NCBI RefSeq assembly: GCF_041260155.1
Contig: NC_091933.1
Coordinates: 7,838,501-7,902,500, forward strand
Direction of reading: 5' to 3'
From: Ptychodera flava
Lineage: Eukaryota; Hemichordata; Enteropneusta; Ptychoderidae
Length of the DNA stretch: 64,000 nt
The notes under the pieces were generated by a model. That model did not search any database, was not told the origin of the DNA, and worked only from the letters and a program-made list of their open reading frames with translations. The position numbers were made by a program, and so were the translations under genes. Numbering within the stretch: position 1 is the stretch's first letter; every line of letters starts with the position of its first letter. Below, one piece after another: positions 29,701-36,837 of this stretch.

Positions 29701-32700
29701 AAATATTAGATAGTTGGATAGATTGTAACGTGCATGTGGATAGTCCTGTCAATAAATGTAGATCTACTAGATGAGAGACCGTGACTGTACATTCAAAATA
29801 TTCGATAGTTGGATAGATTGTAGCCAGTATGTGGATAGTTATGTCAATAAGTGTAGATGAGGGACCATGACTGCACATTCTAACTATGGGATAGTTGGAG
29901 TGATTGTCGTGTGTAGGTGGATAATTATGTCAATAAGTGTAGATGGAGAGACCATGACTGCACATTCAAACTATTGGATTATGGAGTGATTGTTGGGTGC
30001 ATGTAGATAGTTATGTCAATAAGTGTAGATGAGAGACCATGACTGCACATTCAAAATATTGGATAGTGGAGTGATTGTTGTGTGCATGTAGATGGTTATG
30101 TCAATAAGTGTAGATGAGAGACCATGACTGCACATTCAAAATATTGGATAGTGGAGTGATTGTTGTGTGCATGTAGACAGTTATGTCAATAAGTGTAGAT
30201 GAGGGACCATGACTGTACATTCAAAATATAAGATAGTTGGATAAATTATAGTGTGTATGTAGATAGTTATATCTCATAAGTGTAGTTGGGAGACCATGAC
30301 TGCACATTCAAAATATGGGATAGTTGAGTGATTGTTGTGTGCATGTAGACAGTTATTTCAATAAGTTTAGATAAGGGACCATGACTGTACATTCAAAATA
30401 TTAGATAGTTGGATAGATTGTAACGTGCATGTGGATAGTCCTGTCAATAAATGTAGATCTACTAGATGAGAGACCGTGACTGTACATTCAAAATATTCGA
30501 TAGTTGGATAGATTGTAGCCAGTATGTGGATAGTTATGTCAATAAGTGTAGATGAGGGACCATGACTGCACATTCTAACTATGGGATAGTTGGAGTGATT
30601 GTCGTGTGTAGGTGGATAATTATGTCAATAAGTGTAGATGGAGAGACCATGACTGCACATTCAAACTATTGGATTATGGAGTGATTGTTGGGTGCATGTA
30701 GATAGTTATGTCAATAAGTGTAGATGAGAGACCATGACTGCACATTCAAAATATTGGATAGTGGAGTGATTGTTGTGTGCATGTAGATAGTTATGTCAAT
30801 AGTGTAGATGAGAGACCATGACTGCACATTCAAAATATGGGATAGTGGAGTGATTGTCGTGTGCATGTAGATAGTTATGTCAACAAGTGTAGATGAGAGA
30901 CCATGACTGCACATTTCAAATATGGGATAGTGGAGTGATTGTCGTGTGCATGTAGATAGTTATGTCAATAAGTGTAGATGAGAGACCATGACTGTACATT
31001 CAAAATATGGGATAGTGGAGTGATTGTTGTGTGCATGTAGATAGTTAGGTCAATAAGTGTAGATGAGAGACCATGACTGTACATTCAAAATATGGGATAG
31101 CCGAGTGATTGTTGTGTGCATGTAGACAGTTATTTCAATAAGTTTAGATAAGGGACCATGACTGTACATTCAAAATATTAGATAGTTGGATAGATTGTAA
31201 CGTGCATGTGGATAGTCCTGTCAATAAATGTAGATCTACTAGATGAGAGACCGTGACTGTACATTCAAAATATTCGATAGTTGGATAGATTGTAGCCAGT
31301 ATGTGGATAGTTATGTCAATAAGTGTAGATGAGGGACCATGACTGCACATTCTAACTATGGGATAGTTGGAGTGATTGTCGTGTGTAGGTGGATAATTAT
31401 GTCAATAAGTGTAGATGGAGAGACCATGACTGCACATTCAAACTATTGGATTATGGAGTGATTGTTGGGTGCATGTAGATAGTTATGTCAATAAGTGTAG
31501 ATGAGAGACCATGACTGCACATTCAAAATATTGGATAGTGGAGTGATTGTTGTGTGCATGTAGATAGTTATGTCAATAAGTGTAGATGAGAGACCATGAC
31601 TGTACATTCAAAATATGGGATAGCCGAGTGATTGTTGTGTGCATGTAGACAGTTATTTCAATAAGTTTAGATAAGGGACCATGACTGTACATTCAAAATA
31701 TTAGATAGTTGGATAGATTGTAACGTGCATGTGGATAGTCATGTCAATAAGTGTAGATCTACTAGATGAGAGACCGTGACTGTACATTCAAACTATTAGA
31801 TAGTTGGATAGATTGTAGCCAGTATGTTGATAGTTATGTCAATAAGTGTAGATGAGGGACCATGACTGCACATTCAAACTATGGGATAGTTGGAGTGATT
31901 GTCGTGTGTAGGTGGATAATTATGTCAATAAGTGTAGATGGAGAGACCATGACTGCACATTCAAAATATTGGATTATGGAGTGATTGTTGTGTGCATGTA
32001 GATAGTTATGTCAATAAGTGTAGATGAGAGACCATGACTGCACATTTAAAATATTGGATAGTGGAGTGATTGTTGTGTGCATGTAGATAGTTATGTCAAT
32101 AAGTGTAGTTGAGAGACCATTACTGTACATTCAAAATATGGGATAGTGGAGTGATTGTTGTGTAGATGTAGATAGTTGTGTCATAAGTGTAGATGAGAGA
32201 CCATGACTGTACATACAAAATATGGGAACGTTGGAGTGATGTACCGGTAGTTTGTATGTATATAGTTTTGTCAATAATTGTAGATGAGAGACCATGACTG
32301 TACATTCAAAATATGGGATAGTGGAGAGATTGTAGCGTGTATGTGGATAGTTATTTCAATAAGTGTAGATGAGTCCATATCAGCACATGCAAAATATCTG
32401 ATTGTGGAATGATTGTAGTGTGCATGTAGATAGTTATTTAATAAGTGTAGATGAGAGACAATGACTGTACATTCAAAATATGGGATAGTCTGATTGTTGT
32501 GTGATGTAGACAGTTATGTCAATAAGTTTATATAAGGGACCATGACTGTACTTTCAAAATATTAGATAGTTGGATAGATTGTAGTGTGTATGTAGATAGT
32601 TATGTCAATAAGTGTAGATGAGAGACCATGGCTGTAAATTCAAAATATGGGATAGTGGAGTGATTGTCGTGTGCATGTAGATAGTTATTTAATAAGTGTA

Positions 32701-34838
32701 GATGACAGACCATGACTGTTCATTCAAAATATGGGATAGTGGAGTGATTGTTGTGTGCATGTAGACAGTTATGTCAATAAGTGTAGATGAGGGACCATGA
32801 CTGTACATTCACAATATTAGATAGCTATTAGATAGTTGGTTAGATTGTAGTGTGTATGTAGATAGTTATGTCTCATAAGTGTAGTTGAGAGACCATGACT
32901 GCACATTCAAAATATGGGATGGTGGAGTGATTGTAGTGTGCATGTAGATAGTTATGTCAATAAGTGTAGATGAGAGACCATGACTGTACATTCAAAATAT
33001 TGGATAGTTAGATTGATTGTAGTGTGCATGTAGATACTTTTCAATAAGTGTAGATGAGAGAACATGACTGTACATTCAAAATATGGGATAGTGGAGTGAT
33101 TGTCGTGTGCATGTAGATACATGTAGTTATGTCAATAAGTTTAGATGAGGGACCATGACTGTACATTCAAAATATCAGATAGTTGGATGGATTGTAGAGT
33201 GTATGTGGATAGTTAAATCAATATGTAGATGAGAGACCATGACTGCACATTCAAAATATAGATATTTGGATAGATTGTAGTGTGCATGTAGATAGTTATT
33301 TCAATAAGTATAGATGAGAGACCATAACTGCACATTCAAAATATGGGATAGTGGAGTGATTGTAGTGTGCATGTAGATCTATAGTTATGTCAATAAGTGT
33401 AGATAAGAGACCATGACTGTACATTCAAAGTACAGGATAGTTGGAGTGATTGTAGTACAGTATTTGCTTTACTCATGCAGTGATTTATTTTGTTTTATCA
33501 ACATTATCGGTTAAGTGAGACTTGATTTTTTAGATAGGTATTGTTCCATTCATCAGGCAAAAAGTCAGAGCCATTTGTTCATGCATAAATTGGCAAGTTA
33601 CACTGTTTATCAGTTGCTCATCTTAGGCCCCAAGCCAAAGTACCATTCATTTAAAACTTGCTATATAGGTATCTAAAGATAATGTCAGTCCGATAAGAGG
33701 AAATGTTGTTGAAATTTGGATAATTGTAATTTTTGCTCAATTTTCCCTGTTTTTTGGTAAAAAAGCCTTTTTTCTCTGAAACCGCAAGTCCAAATTCCAA
33801 TTCATTTGAAATGTGGTATCACAGTTCATAGGGGTGATCTAAGTCTGATTTGTCAAAATTGTTGTGAAATTTACAGCTACCCACTTAGGCCAGTACATTC
33901 TCACTGATTTTGCTTTGTTCTCGGGAAGGCTATTCGCAAGCTTTCCAGTGCAGGTTGACAGTGTAGATACTGTATTGGATGATGTCTCCTTGTCTGAATC
34001 CAGTGTAGTTATCATCCGGTTATTACAATTTGTCATCCAATACTCCGTTCAGAATTAAGGTATGTATAAATGTTTAATTTGATTGTTTAATTAATGAGTA
34101 CAATGAAATGAAGGTAAAGTGATATCTTTCAAAAATCACATGATTTTGTTAGATCAAAATTTTTTGGAATAACACATGTTTGTTAAAAGGTATAATTTTA
34201 TGTCATTGTTGTGTATAAATAGTAGTGACAACTACAGCGACACATAAATAATATTTCTATCTCACTGGAGTTTCATCATGTAATTAAAAACTAACAGTTA
34301 TGTGTATAAAAACACCATGTAGGGTTAATTAAATGTGTATATGTAGGCCTGGTGTGATGTTCAGTACTGTATGGTCACACTGTTTATCAGTTGCTCATCT
34401 CAGGCCCCAAGCCAAAAGTCCCATTCATTTAAAACTTGCTATGGAGGTATCTAAAGATAATGTCAGTCAGATAAGAGGAAATATTGTTGAAATTTGGATA
34501 ATTGTAATTTTTGCTCAATTTTCCCTGTTTTTTGGTAAAAAAGCCTTTTTTCTCTGAAACCGCAAGTCCAAATTCCAATTCATTTGAAATGTGGTATCAC
34601 AGTTCATAGGGGTGATCTCAGTCTGATTTGTCAAAATTGTTGTGAAATTTACAGCTACCCACTTAGGCCAGTACATTCTCACTGATTTTGCTTTGTTCTG
34701 GGGAAGGCTATTCGCAACCTTTCCTGTGAAGGTTGACAGTGTAGATACTGTATTGGATGATGTCTCCTTGTCTGAATCCAGTGTAGTTATCATCCGGTTA
34801 TTACAATTTGTCATCCCAATACTCCGTTCAGAATTAAG
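2340..34838 (+). CDS. CFAP54-like ciliary central-pair protein, internal part of a multi-exon gene
   Basis: One + strand gene traced by exons whose acceptors, donors and phases agree. Firm exons: 8692-8788, 11142-11358, 13260-13453, 14205-14438, 16989-17208, 17579-17831, 18195-18349, 19430-19706, 20133-20315, 20617-20884, 21330-21416, 21715-21837, 22606-22659, 23076-23231, 23926-24035, 24657-24757, 25093-25156, 26131-26311 and 26886-27082. Likely or possible: 2340-2790, 4035-4139, 4307-4398, and the exon at 33877-34059 duplicated at 34655-34838. The product is mostly helical with no catalytic motif, signal peptide or membrane segment. Stretches such as ELGNIYYHSGNIR followed by SAYKWWAEALDLILN, and RLDARLWLDCRLALV, recall CFAP54, a protein of about 3000 residues in the C1d projection of the axonemal central apparatus, where it works with CFAP46, CFAP74 and CFAP221. 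About 1100-1200 residues are covered; both termini lie outside or in unread exons. Identification is from memory of the family, so another large axonemal protein remains possible. Five of the firm exons carry an apparent indel. Confidence 0.62.
2800..4034. other. putative intron, nothing recognised
   Basis: AT-rich, no exon-like open frame, no repeat family recognised. Confidence 0.4.
4035..4139 (+). CDS. CFAP54-like exon, 35 codons
   Basis: Acceptor gcgattacag precedes 4035 and donor gtaaaac follows 4139. The frame is phase 0 on both sides and reads AVDVLDAILPDYWHTYHRRK then RLRKICLDELPWRCQ. The aromatic and basic make-up, clean frame and paired splice sites support a real exon. Placed in the CFAP54-like gene by strand, position and style. 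Confidence 0.6.
4307..4398 (+). CDS. possible exon
   Basis: Acceptor aaaatttcag precedes 4307 and gtgatg follows 4398. The phase-0 frame gives HVTGGFHQQWYLSSFVCQVM then DYQISTRPFQ, ending in phase 2. It follows on in phase from 4035-4139, but the next firm exon (8692) needs phase 1, so either an exon between them is unread or this one is wrong. Confidence 0.4.
4591..5250 (+). repeat. dispersed repeat with palindromic start and tandem units
   Basis: Opens with a perfect palindrome, cacattggttataccaatgtg, then a gtatgtatg-rich stretch, then degenerate units with the signature 'tttgaaa...ttggt...gtgaaatttgcatatttgtattttt'. A related copy lies at 63108-63897 and a partial one at 23552-23768. The tail runs into the TIR element starting at 5251, which suggests that element inserted into this one. 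Confidence 0.55.
5251..6447 (+). mobile_element. TIR element with internal units of about 146 bp, copy 1
   Basis: The left end AGCTCTGCTGT and the right AACACAGCGGAGCTATATCG form an 11-12 bp terminal inverted repeat (consensus TAGCTCCGCTGT), followed by a conserved tail ending cgcttgt. Between the ends are about seven degenerate direct units of about 146 bp marked by 'agctttgaaatttggtatacaggtt' and 'caatttttgccatttttggtc'. No transposase is seen, so it would be non-autonomous. Superfamily unknown, and I could not define a target duplication. Lies between exon candidates of the CFAP54-like gene. Confidence 0.6.
6448..7340. other. putative intron, nothing recognised
   Basis: Sequence between two copies of the TIR element; no exon or other repeat recognised. 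Confidence 0.35.
7341..8410 (+). mobile_element. TIR element with internal units of about 146 bp, copy 2
   Basis: Same build as 5251-6447: starts AGCTCCGCTGTCAGCGATG, ends ACACAGCGGAGCTATATCAG plus the tail ggtcgcttgt. It has fewer internal units, so copies differ by loss or gain of units. No coding capacity. Confidence 0.6.
8411..8691. other. intron tail
   Basis: Nothing recognised apart from the acceptor tract ctctcattgcag that ends at 8691. Confidence 0.4.
8692..8788 (+). CDS. CFAP54-like exon
   Basis: Acceptor ctctcattgcag, donor gttggtaa. The frame enters in phase 1 and reads EHFARSVSFCFVLNKIELRE then KFLHGSATDIFR, leaving in phase 2. The next exon (11142) starts with the single base needed to complete the Arg codon, so phases agree. 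Confidence 0.6.
8789..9956. other. intron, nothing recognised
   Basis: No exon or recognised repeat up to the 55-bp minisatellite that starts near 9957. Confidence 0.4.
9957..10125 (+). repeat. minisatellite, unit about 55 bp, left part
   Basis: Roughly three degenerate units sharing ctaaatatcaagccttcttt and 'gaaatatgagacaaaac'. The array resumes at 10788 after a LINE tail, so it seems to have been split by that insertion. Confidence 0.55.
10126..10787 (+). mobile_element. 5'-truncated LINE (CR1/L2/Jockey-like), ORF2 C-terminus plus 3' UTR
   Basis: The frame from 10131 to 10493 reads SAPCFTQLNILDVFKLHKFL, LLGTFVYSLIHKHSP, then SFSGARVWNDIPFHIKSTNS and LHNFKHTFRQYLIN before a stop. This is the usual end of CR1/L2/Jockey-type reverse transcriptase ORFs (pattern 'G..VWN.IP..I+...SL..FK...+.YL'). 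About 290 bp of 3' UTR follow, ending near the gggtaaataaa motif. Polymerase and endonuclease parts are missing, as is common for 5'-truncated insertions. Confidence 0.75.
10788..11010 (+). repeat. minisatellite, unit about 55 bp, right part
   Basis: Resumes the pattern of 9957-10125 ('aaatatcaagccttctttgcaatat', 'gaaatatgagacaaacc') and decays toward 11010. Confidence 0.5.
11142..11358 (+). CDS. CFAP54-like exon with at least two frame changes
   Basis: Acceptor ctctatctcag, donor gtaagtc. Entering in phase 2 it reads SFYLDNVLFTFKTAGTLLVG then WESGS. Later text continues in other frames (GHKRRLQTTDTF, LIMWLTPSTNGIY, and finally ESEKAGCSTAIDIAANAAIG). The last frame exits in phase 1, matching the next exon, where GGA is completed. 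The length is one base short of what the phases need overall. Either the assembly has base errors here or the gene is decaying. Confidence 0.55.
11359..13259. other. intron, nothing firm
   Basis: Long AT-rich intron. I saw no exon, and no element I can bound on both sides. It ends with the acceptor tract tttactgtttctgcag. Confidence 0.4.
13260..13453 (+). CDS. CFAP54-like exon with proline-rich linker
   Basis: Acceptor tttctgcag, donor gtaagcc, phase 1 to 0. Begins GNAPPPIPPPPEDKDDDTPR, a flexible proline and acidic linker, then SVKTAMQELQKTFDFFQKAV, which looks like the start of a helical repeat. Frame intact over 194 bp. Confidence 0.65.
13989..14080 (+). repeat. 44-bp tandem duplication in intron
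   Basis: The segment starting caagcctatttagtgtttac occurs at 13989 and again at 14033, nearly identical. Confidence 0.75.
14205..14438 (+). CDS. CFAP54-like exon, 78 codons
   Basis: Acceptor ccatgtaccag, donor gtgggaag, phase 0 to 0. Reads VLAHRGRQWTLLQNACRSLW, NCAHTALLRAF, then WHPFYIAADCLLDMMVFLQN and EEEKRAK. Long, clean and strongly protein-like, with alternating hydrophobic and charged residues typical of helical repeats. It is one of the exons most reminiscent of CFAP54. Confidence 0.7.
14439..16988. other. long intron, short repeats only
   Basis: Contains a small palindrome at about 14499-14530 (accttctc...gagaaggt) and a 16-bp motif, aagacttccgtctgtc, repeated about 2.5 times at 14562-14597. 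Otherwise nothing recognised; no exon seen. Confidence 0.4.
16989..17208 (+). CDS. CFAP54-like exon with one frame change
   Basis: Acceptor tttttcttcag, donor gtaagtc. Phase-0 text runs KRKKPAVKVNTWMGSVVDEK, FEEPLDDITTIDARWIRRMV and MRAIEILYYEQ, then needs one extra base near 17158 to continue as WEKVAEIAMRFNVTT. It exits in phase 2, exactly as exon 17579 requires (His codon across the junction). Without the missing base the exon ends early at a stop. Confidence 0.65.
17579..17831 (+). CDS. CFAP54-like exon with one frame change
   Basis: Acceptor tatcttttcag, donor gtaagttg. Starts HDRYAQQVSPLLVQAQRKLI in the entering frame, then one base appears missing around 17640-17670, after which GPPPAQPHFKRASEQAGGIP and NYQDVTLRVEADPGNYKPID run to the donor in phase 1. 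The second half is rich in Pro and Gly and probably a linker. Confidence 0.62.
18195..18349 (+). CDS. CFAP54-like exon with one frame change
   Basis: Acceptor gaatttcag, donor gtaagtta. Entering in phase 1: GPADAYKLVCVPLDVTDSLT TLRDA; one base seems missing near 18270, then DVSHYVARALQHSRKLMVLY LAGQQN to the donor in phase 1, which agrees with exon 19430. Confidence 0.62.
18379..18505. mobile_element. fold-back (hairpin) element
   Basis: Near-perfect inverted repeat: the left arm aacgtttatttatgggcaag is matched by the right arm catgccataaataaacgtt-like end, and the arms meet in accaaaattaatgggcgagg / cccattaattttggttt. Arms are about 50 bp with a loop of about 10 bp, non-coding. It lies in the intron after exon 18195-18349. 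I could not define a target duplication. Confidence 0.6.
19430..19706 (+). CDS. CFAP54-like exon
   Basis: Acceptor atctttcag, donor gtagagta. Phase 1 to 2, intact. Linker TTSSPGHMSTHSHVEFAESD first, then KSQLGVVIESYDKTIEMLQA and MHELGNIYYHSGNIR, a TPR-like helix pair that continues straight into the next exon. Confidence 0.7.
20133..20315 (+). CDS. CFAP54-like exon
   Basis: Acceptor ttttatgtgtag, donor gtaaggac, phase 2 to 2, intact. Reads SAYKWWAEALDLILNTTDTI, HTWRELL, then KLLERCGLWGCVLAGTLTAK. The tryptophan-rich A-x-K-W-W-x-x-A-L-D helix completes the TPR-like pair begun in 19430-19706. Confidence 0.7.
20617..20884 (+). CDS. CFAP54-like exon
   Basis: Acceptor gtgttgcag, donor gtaagatt, phase 2 to 0, intact over 268 bp. 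Reads YILTSDLGLRMESCFLSAVL FKALFRTTLPHP, then YALYEVGEGCEVQYLLPGID and VRWVTEELSRGRHNLM. Confidence 0.7.
21330..21416 (+). CDS. CFAP54-like exon, 29 codons
   Basis: Acceptor ctaattgtcag, donor gtaggtcc, phase 0 to 0. Reads VLPLLTLYQYFTTFVCRDLQ RAVDGRILK. Confidence 0.7.
21715..21837 (+). CDS. CFAP54-like exon with a GC donor
   Basis: Acceptor ggttttatgtag, phase 0. Reads VKILTDLGLFSEAITTLLRL LHGERLPQTSDSNFRQVESR M. The reading frame and next exon fit best if the donor is gcaagt directly after ATG at 21837, making a GC-AG intron. No GT donor in frame is near. Confidence 0.65.
21918..22137. mobile_element. 216-bp MITE with TA target site, copy 1
   Basis: Terminal inverted repeats: left ACCCTTTGAGTGCCAAAGT, right ATTATGACACTCAAAGGGT, flanked by TA on both sides (21918-21919 and 22136-22137). 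Element body 21920-22135. Non-coding. A second copy of the same length is in another intron of this gene (25608-25827). Confidence 0.75.
22606..22659 (+). CDS. CFAP54-like micro-exon, 18 codons
   Basis: Acceptor tgttctggcag, donor gtaagaac. Reads TSHQFNTSKPLLEPINLK, phase 0 to 0. Preceded by the GC-AG intron. Confidence 0.62.
23076..23231 (+). CDS. CFAP54-like exon with one frame change
   Basis: Acceptor ccttgtacag, donor gtatgtga. Begins ILEMLLEKRLSPGLATLF, then near 23133 the sensible frame switches and continues HLTCHLSLVQSHLLTAIADT then IAVMPEFEEEEE to a phase-2 exit that suits exon 23926. One surplus base (or two missing) explains it. Confidence 0.6.
23552..23768 (+). repeat. fragment of dispersed repeat (family of 4591-5250)
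   Basis: Starts with a palindrome, tatagactatagtctata, then gtatgtatg text and 'gagaaccacagtacttacagacttgatattt', matching the copy at 63108-63897 ('gagaaccgtagtacctatagacttgatattt'). Confidence 0.5.
23770..23847. mobile_element. short MITE-like palindrome
   Basis: About 78 bp between taACCCTTTGAACC and GGTGCAAAGGGTta-like ends. The ends resemble those of the 216-bp MITE but the body differs; possibly a deletion derivative of the same or a related family. Confidence 0.4.
23926..24035 (+). CDS. CFAP54-like exon
   Basis: Acceptor tattttgtttag, donor gtaagcac, phase 2 to 1, intact. Reads PPEPVRKMSTSTFKSNKPPP then KRTVPKTVDEALG: a basic, proline and serine rich linker. Confidence 0.65.
24657..24757 (+). 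CDS. CFAP54-like exon
   Basis: Acceptor gttcatcag, donor gtatgtat, phase 1 to 0, intact. Reads ATDTAGSDDSTSVTEETIRV FTGGETPPTLERIK; linker-like. Confidence 0.65.
25093..25156 (+). CDS. CFAP54-like short exon
   Basis: Acceptor catttgacag, donor gtaatttg, phase 0 to 1. Reads GTLLRSAEQSLTSLCETITD Q. Confidence 0.62.
25608..25827. mobile_element. 216-bp MITE with TA target site, copy 2
   Basis: Same family as 21918-22137: left end ACACTTTGAGTGCCAAAGT, right GTAGTCAAAGGGT, TA on both sides, body 25610-25825, again 216 bp. Bodies share many short stretches, such as 'tttttgtcacctttataaaat', but have diverged. Confidence 0.7.
26131..26311 (+). CDS. CFAP54-like exon
   Basis: Acceptor ctacacacag, donor gtaagtat, phase 1 to 2, intact. 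Reads GGGHLSASELELVVLCKLEI ANITRQRHLSKASADIVISA then MKLIQNAKVFEEHKE; helical. Confidence 0.68.
26886..27082 (+). CDS. CFAP54-like exon, last clean one before the gap
   Basis: Acceptor caacctttctag, donor gtgagtca, phase 2 to 1, intact. Reads RPSSMRGARTRPERDVVAIT, then RSRLDARLWLDCRLALVKGL and MGEIRGMGQIGG. The LWLDCRLALV helix is one of the stretches that most suggests CFAP54. Confidence 0.7.
27083..28668. other. intron, nothing recognised
   Basis: AT-rich, no exon, RNA gene or repeat family identified up to the gap. Confidence 0.4.
28669..28768. other. assembly gap, 100 N
   Basis: Exactly 100 N, the conventional placeholder for a gap of unknown length. It abuts the 85-bp satellite, so the array is probably longer than shown. 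Confidence 0.95.
28769..33453 (+). repeat. satellite array, 85-bp unit with higher-order repeats
   Basis: About 55 tandem units with consensus features gagagaccatgactgtacat, 'caaaatatgggatagtggagtg' and 'gtgcatgtagatagttatgtcaata'. A variant block (marked by ctactagatgagagaccgtg) recurs at about 29760, 30455, 31232 and 31753, giving higher-order periods of 695, 777 and about 521 bp, each close to a multiple of the unit. Repeated open frames here are only the translated satellite. Confidence 0.9.
33601..34377 (+). repeat. tandem duplication of about 778 bp, unit 1, carrying an exon
   Basis: Starts cactgtttatcagttgctca and contains units of the dispersed family ('tcatttgaaatgtggtat', 'ggtgatct'), then a CFAP54-like exon at 33877-34059 and about 320 bp of flank. 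Unit 2 follows at 34378-35157, more than 95% alike by eye. Confidence 0.8.
33877..34059 (+). pseudogene. duplicated exon, copy 1 (frame broken)
   Basis: Acceptor gaaatttacag, donor gtatgtat. Reads ATHLGQYILTDFALFSGRLF ASFPVQVDSVDTVLDDVSLS then VVIIRLLQFV, phase 1 in, as the exon ending at 27082 would need. It is one C shorter than copy 2 near 34036, so the end of the frame differs (183 versus 184 bp). Substitutions relative to copy 2: Ser for Trp, Ser for Thr, Gln for Lys. Confidence 0.55.
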
Positions 34839-35157
34839 GTATGTATAAATGTTTAATTTGATTGTGTTAATTAATGAGTACAATGAAATGAAGGTAAAGT
34901 GATATCTTTCAAAAACTCGCATGATTTTGTTAGATCAAAATTTTTTGGAATAACACATGTTTGTTAAAAGGTATAATTTTATGTCATTGTTGTGTATAAA
35001 TAGTAGTGACAACTACGCGACACATAAATAATATTTCTATCTCACTGGAGTTTCATCATGTAATTAAACAACTAACAGTTATGTGTATAGAAACACCATG
35101 TAGGGTTAATTAATGTGTATATGTAGGCCTGGTGTGATGTTCAGTACTGTATGGTCA
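34378..35157 (+). repeat. tandem duplication of about 778 bp, unit 2, carrying an exon
   Basis: Second copy of the 33601 unit, offset 777-778 bp, with intact exon 34655-34838. Confidence 0.8.
34655..34838 (+). CDS. duplicated exon, copy 2 (intact), probable CFAP54-like exon
   Basis: Acceptor gaaatttacag, donor gtatgtat, phase 1 to 2. Reads ATHLGQYILTDFALFWGRLF ATFPVKVDSVDTVLDDVSLS then VVIIRLLQFVIPILRSELR. At 184 bp, using both copies would shift the frame, so only one can be used per transcript. No later exon of the gene was found in the window. Confidence 0.55.
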
Positions 35158-35730
35158 CACTGTTTATCAGTTGCTCATCTCAGGCCCCAAGCCAAAAGTC
35201 TTATTCATTTAAAACTTGCTATGGAGGTATCTAAAGATAATGTCAGTCAGATAAGAGGAAATGTTGTTGAAATTTGTATAATTGTAATTTTTGCTCAATT
35301 TCCCTGTTTTTTGGTAAAAAAAGCCTTTTTTCTCTGAAACCGCAAGTCCAAATTCCAATTCATTTGAAATGTGGTATCACAGTTCATAGGGGTGATCTCA
35401 GTCTGATTTGTCAACATTGTTGTGAAATTTACATAATTGTGTTTTTGAGGCAATTTTTTGCCACTTTTGGTCAAAAAATTGTTTTCCCTTAAACCACAAG
35501 TCCAGTTCATTTGAAGCTAGGTATAGAGGTTCCCAGGTGTGATATCAGTCAGATTGCCTGAAATTATGGTGAAATGGTTTTTTCTTGATTTTGGTAAAAA
35601 GTGTTTTTCTCTGAAAGTGCAAGTCCAATTCATTTAAAACTTGGTAATGTGGACCTAGGGGTGATCTCAGTAGGATTTGTCAAAATTGTAGTGAAATTTA
35701 TATAAATTATAAAGTTACACAATAACATAA
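35158..35730 (+). repeat. third, exon-less start of the duplicated unit running into tandem repeat
   Basis: Repeats the first 280 bp of the 33601 unit up to 'tgttgtgaaatttaca', then continues as ordinary repeat (taattgtgtttttgaggcaa ...) with three more units marked by 'cataggggtgatctcagt' and 'aagtccaattcattt'. Confidence 0.7.
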
Positions 35731-36837
35731 TGGCAAATGTACATAATTTTCATGAATTTTCATTCAAGATCTTGTTTGCTATTCGCATCTTACATTTCTA
35801 ATTCATAACACTCGTGAAAAAATGTTCAAAACAAATGTGGGAACAGTGTCCATGACGCTATTTTTAAAAATACACTTTAAAATTACTCTAAAGCTTCAGC
35901 TTTCGATGCAAAAAATTTCACCAGCAAGTTGAAAGATTGTGTTCTATCTGAACTCGCGGCTTGCAGCATTTGCCCTTGTTATCTGAACACCAAAGTTAGT
36001 AATTACTTAGCAACTTGGCAGAGCATTCAGCTTTATACCAAGACATTTGCCAAACAAAGTCTAGTGTGTGGGTGTGGGAAGTCTGATACAACTCCAGTAG
36101 GCAGCCCCTCTGAGTAAACTGATCTATTTATGTTGGTCAAACCATTTTTGACTGGCAATATTACAAATGTAAATGGAAGAATTTTTGAAGGGGGAAAGTA
36201 AATACTGTGAGTAAAACAATAATTTGTGGTTACTTTGAGAATACATCATTCAATGCTCAACTGTGTTTGGACTGTGTAAGTGGTAAATGGTTTATAGCAA
36301 CAGCCGCTTATCAGTTGACTCAGTAGGGCTACCTGCTGAGTTGTCTAAAACTCTGAAGCAGTAAAACAGACTTTGGTTTAGGGAACTCTGCTGCATATTG
36401 CTAAGTGCTCAGCCAAGTTTCAGGGTATTTGGTGTTCAGATTCAACTGTAATAATTTAAAATTCAAAAGCTACCTAATCTCTGCTAACATTGTAGCACTT
36501 TGACTTGGTTTCTAGTGAGGATTATCGGGATTTTGAACAGCTAATACCTTTCATATAATACCTTTTTTGTTGATGAGAGCATCACACTGCATGCCCTTGG
36601 CGGTATATTTTTTTCTGTACGTAGCATAAACCAGTTTCTTGTTCTGCTCCCTGAAGCAGACTTGAAGGCATATTAGTCTTCAAGCCCAAGCCAAGCAATG
36701 CCAACTTTTTGCTATTTTCTCAGTATTTTTCTTACATGTCTCAACTCCATTTTCTTGTTCTACTATTGATACCTTACAAAAGCTTCAATCATAAGTTTCT
36801 TAAGAAAGCCTGTACATGAGTAATGGCCACTATTATT
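35731..36837. other. nothing recognised
   Basis: A short open frame at 35929-36117 has no recognisable motif and no convincing splice sites. Confidence 0.35.

Noticed and set aside
29672-31350. Three identical 68-residue open frames on the - strand
   Set aside because: They are the same satellite higher-order block translated three times.
28769-33453. CRISPR-like array
   Set aside because: Direct repeats are contiguous 85-bp units with no unique spacers, in a eukaryotic intron; this is a satellite.
35929-36117. Further CFAP54-like exon
   Set aside because: Cysteine-rich frame, but no fitting acceptor, donor or phase.
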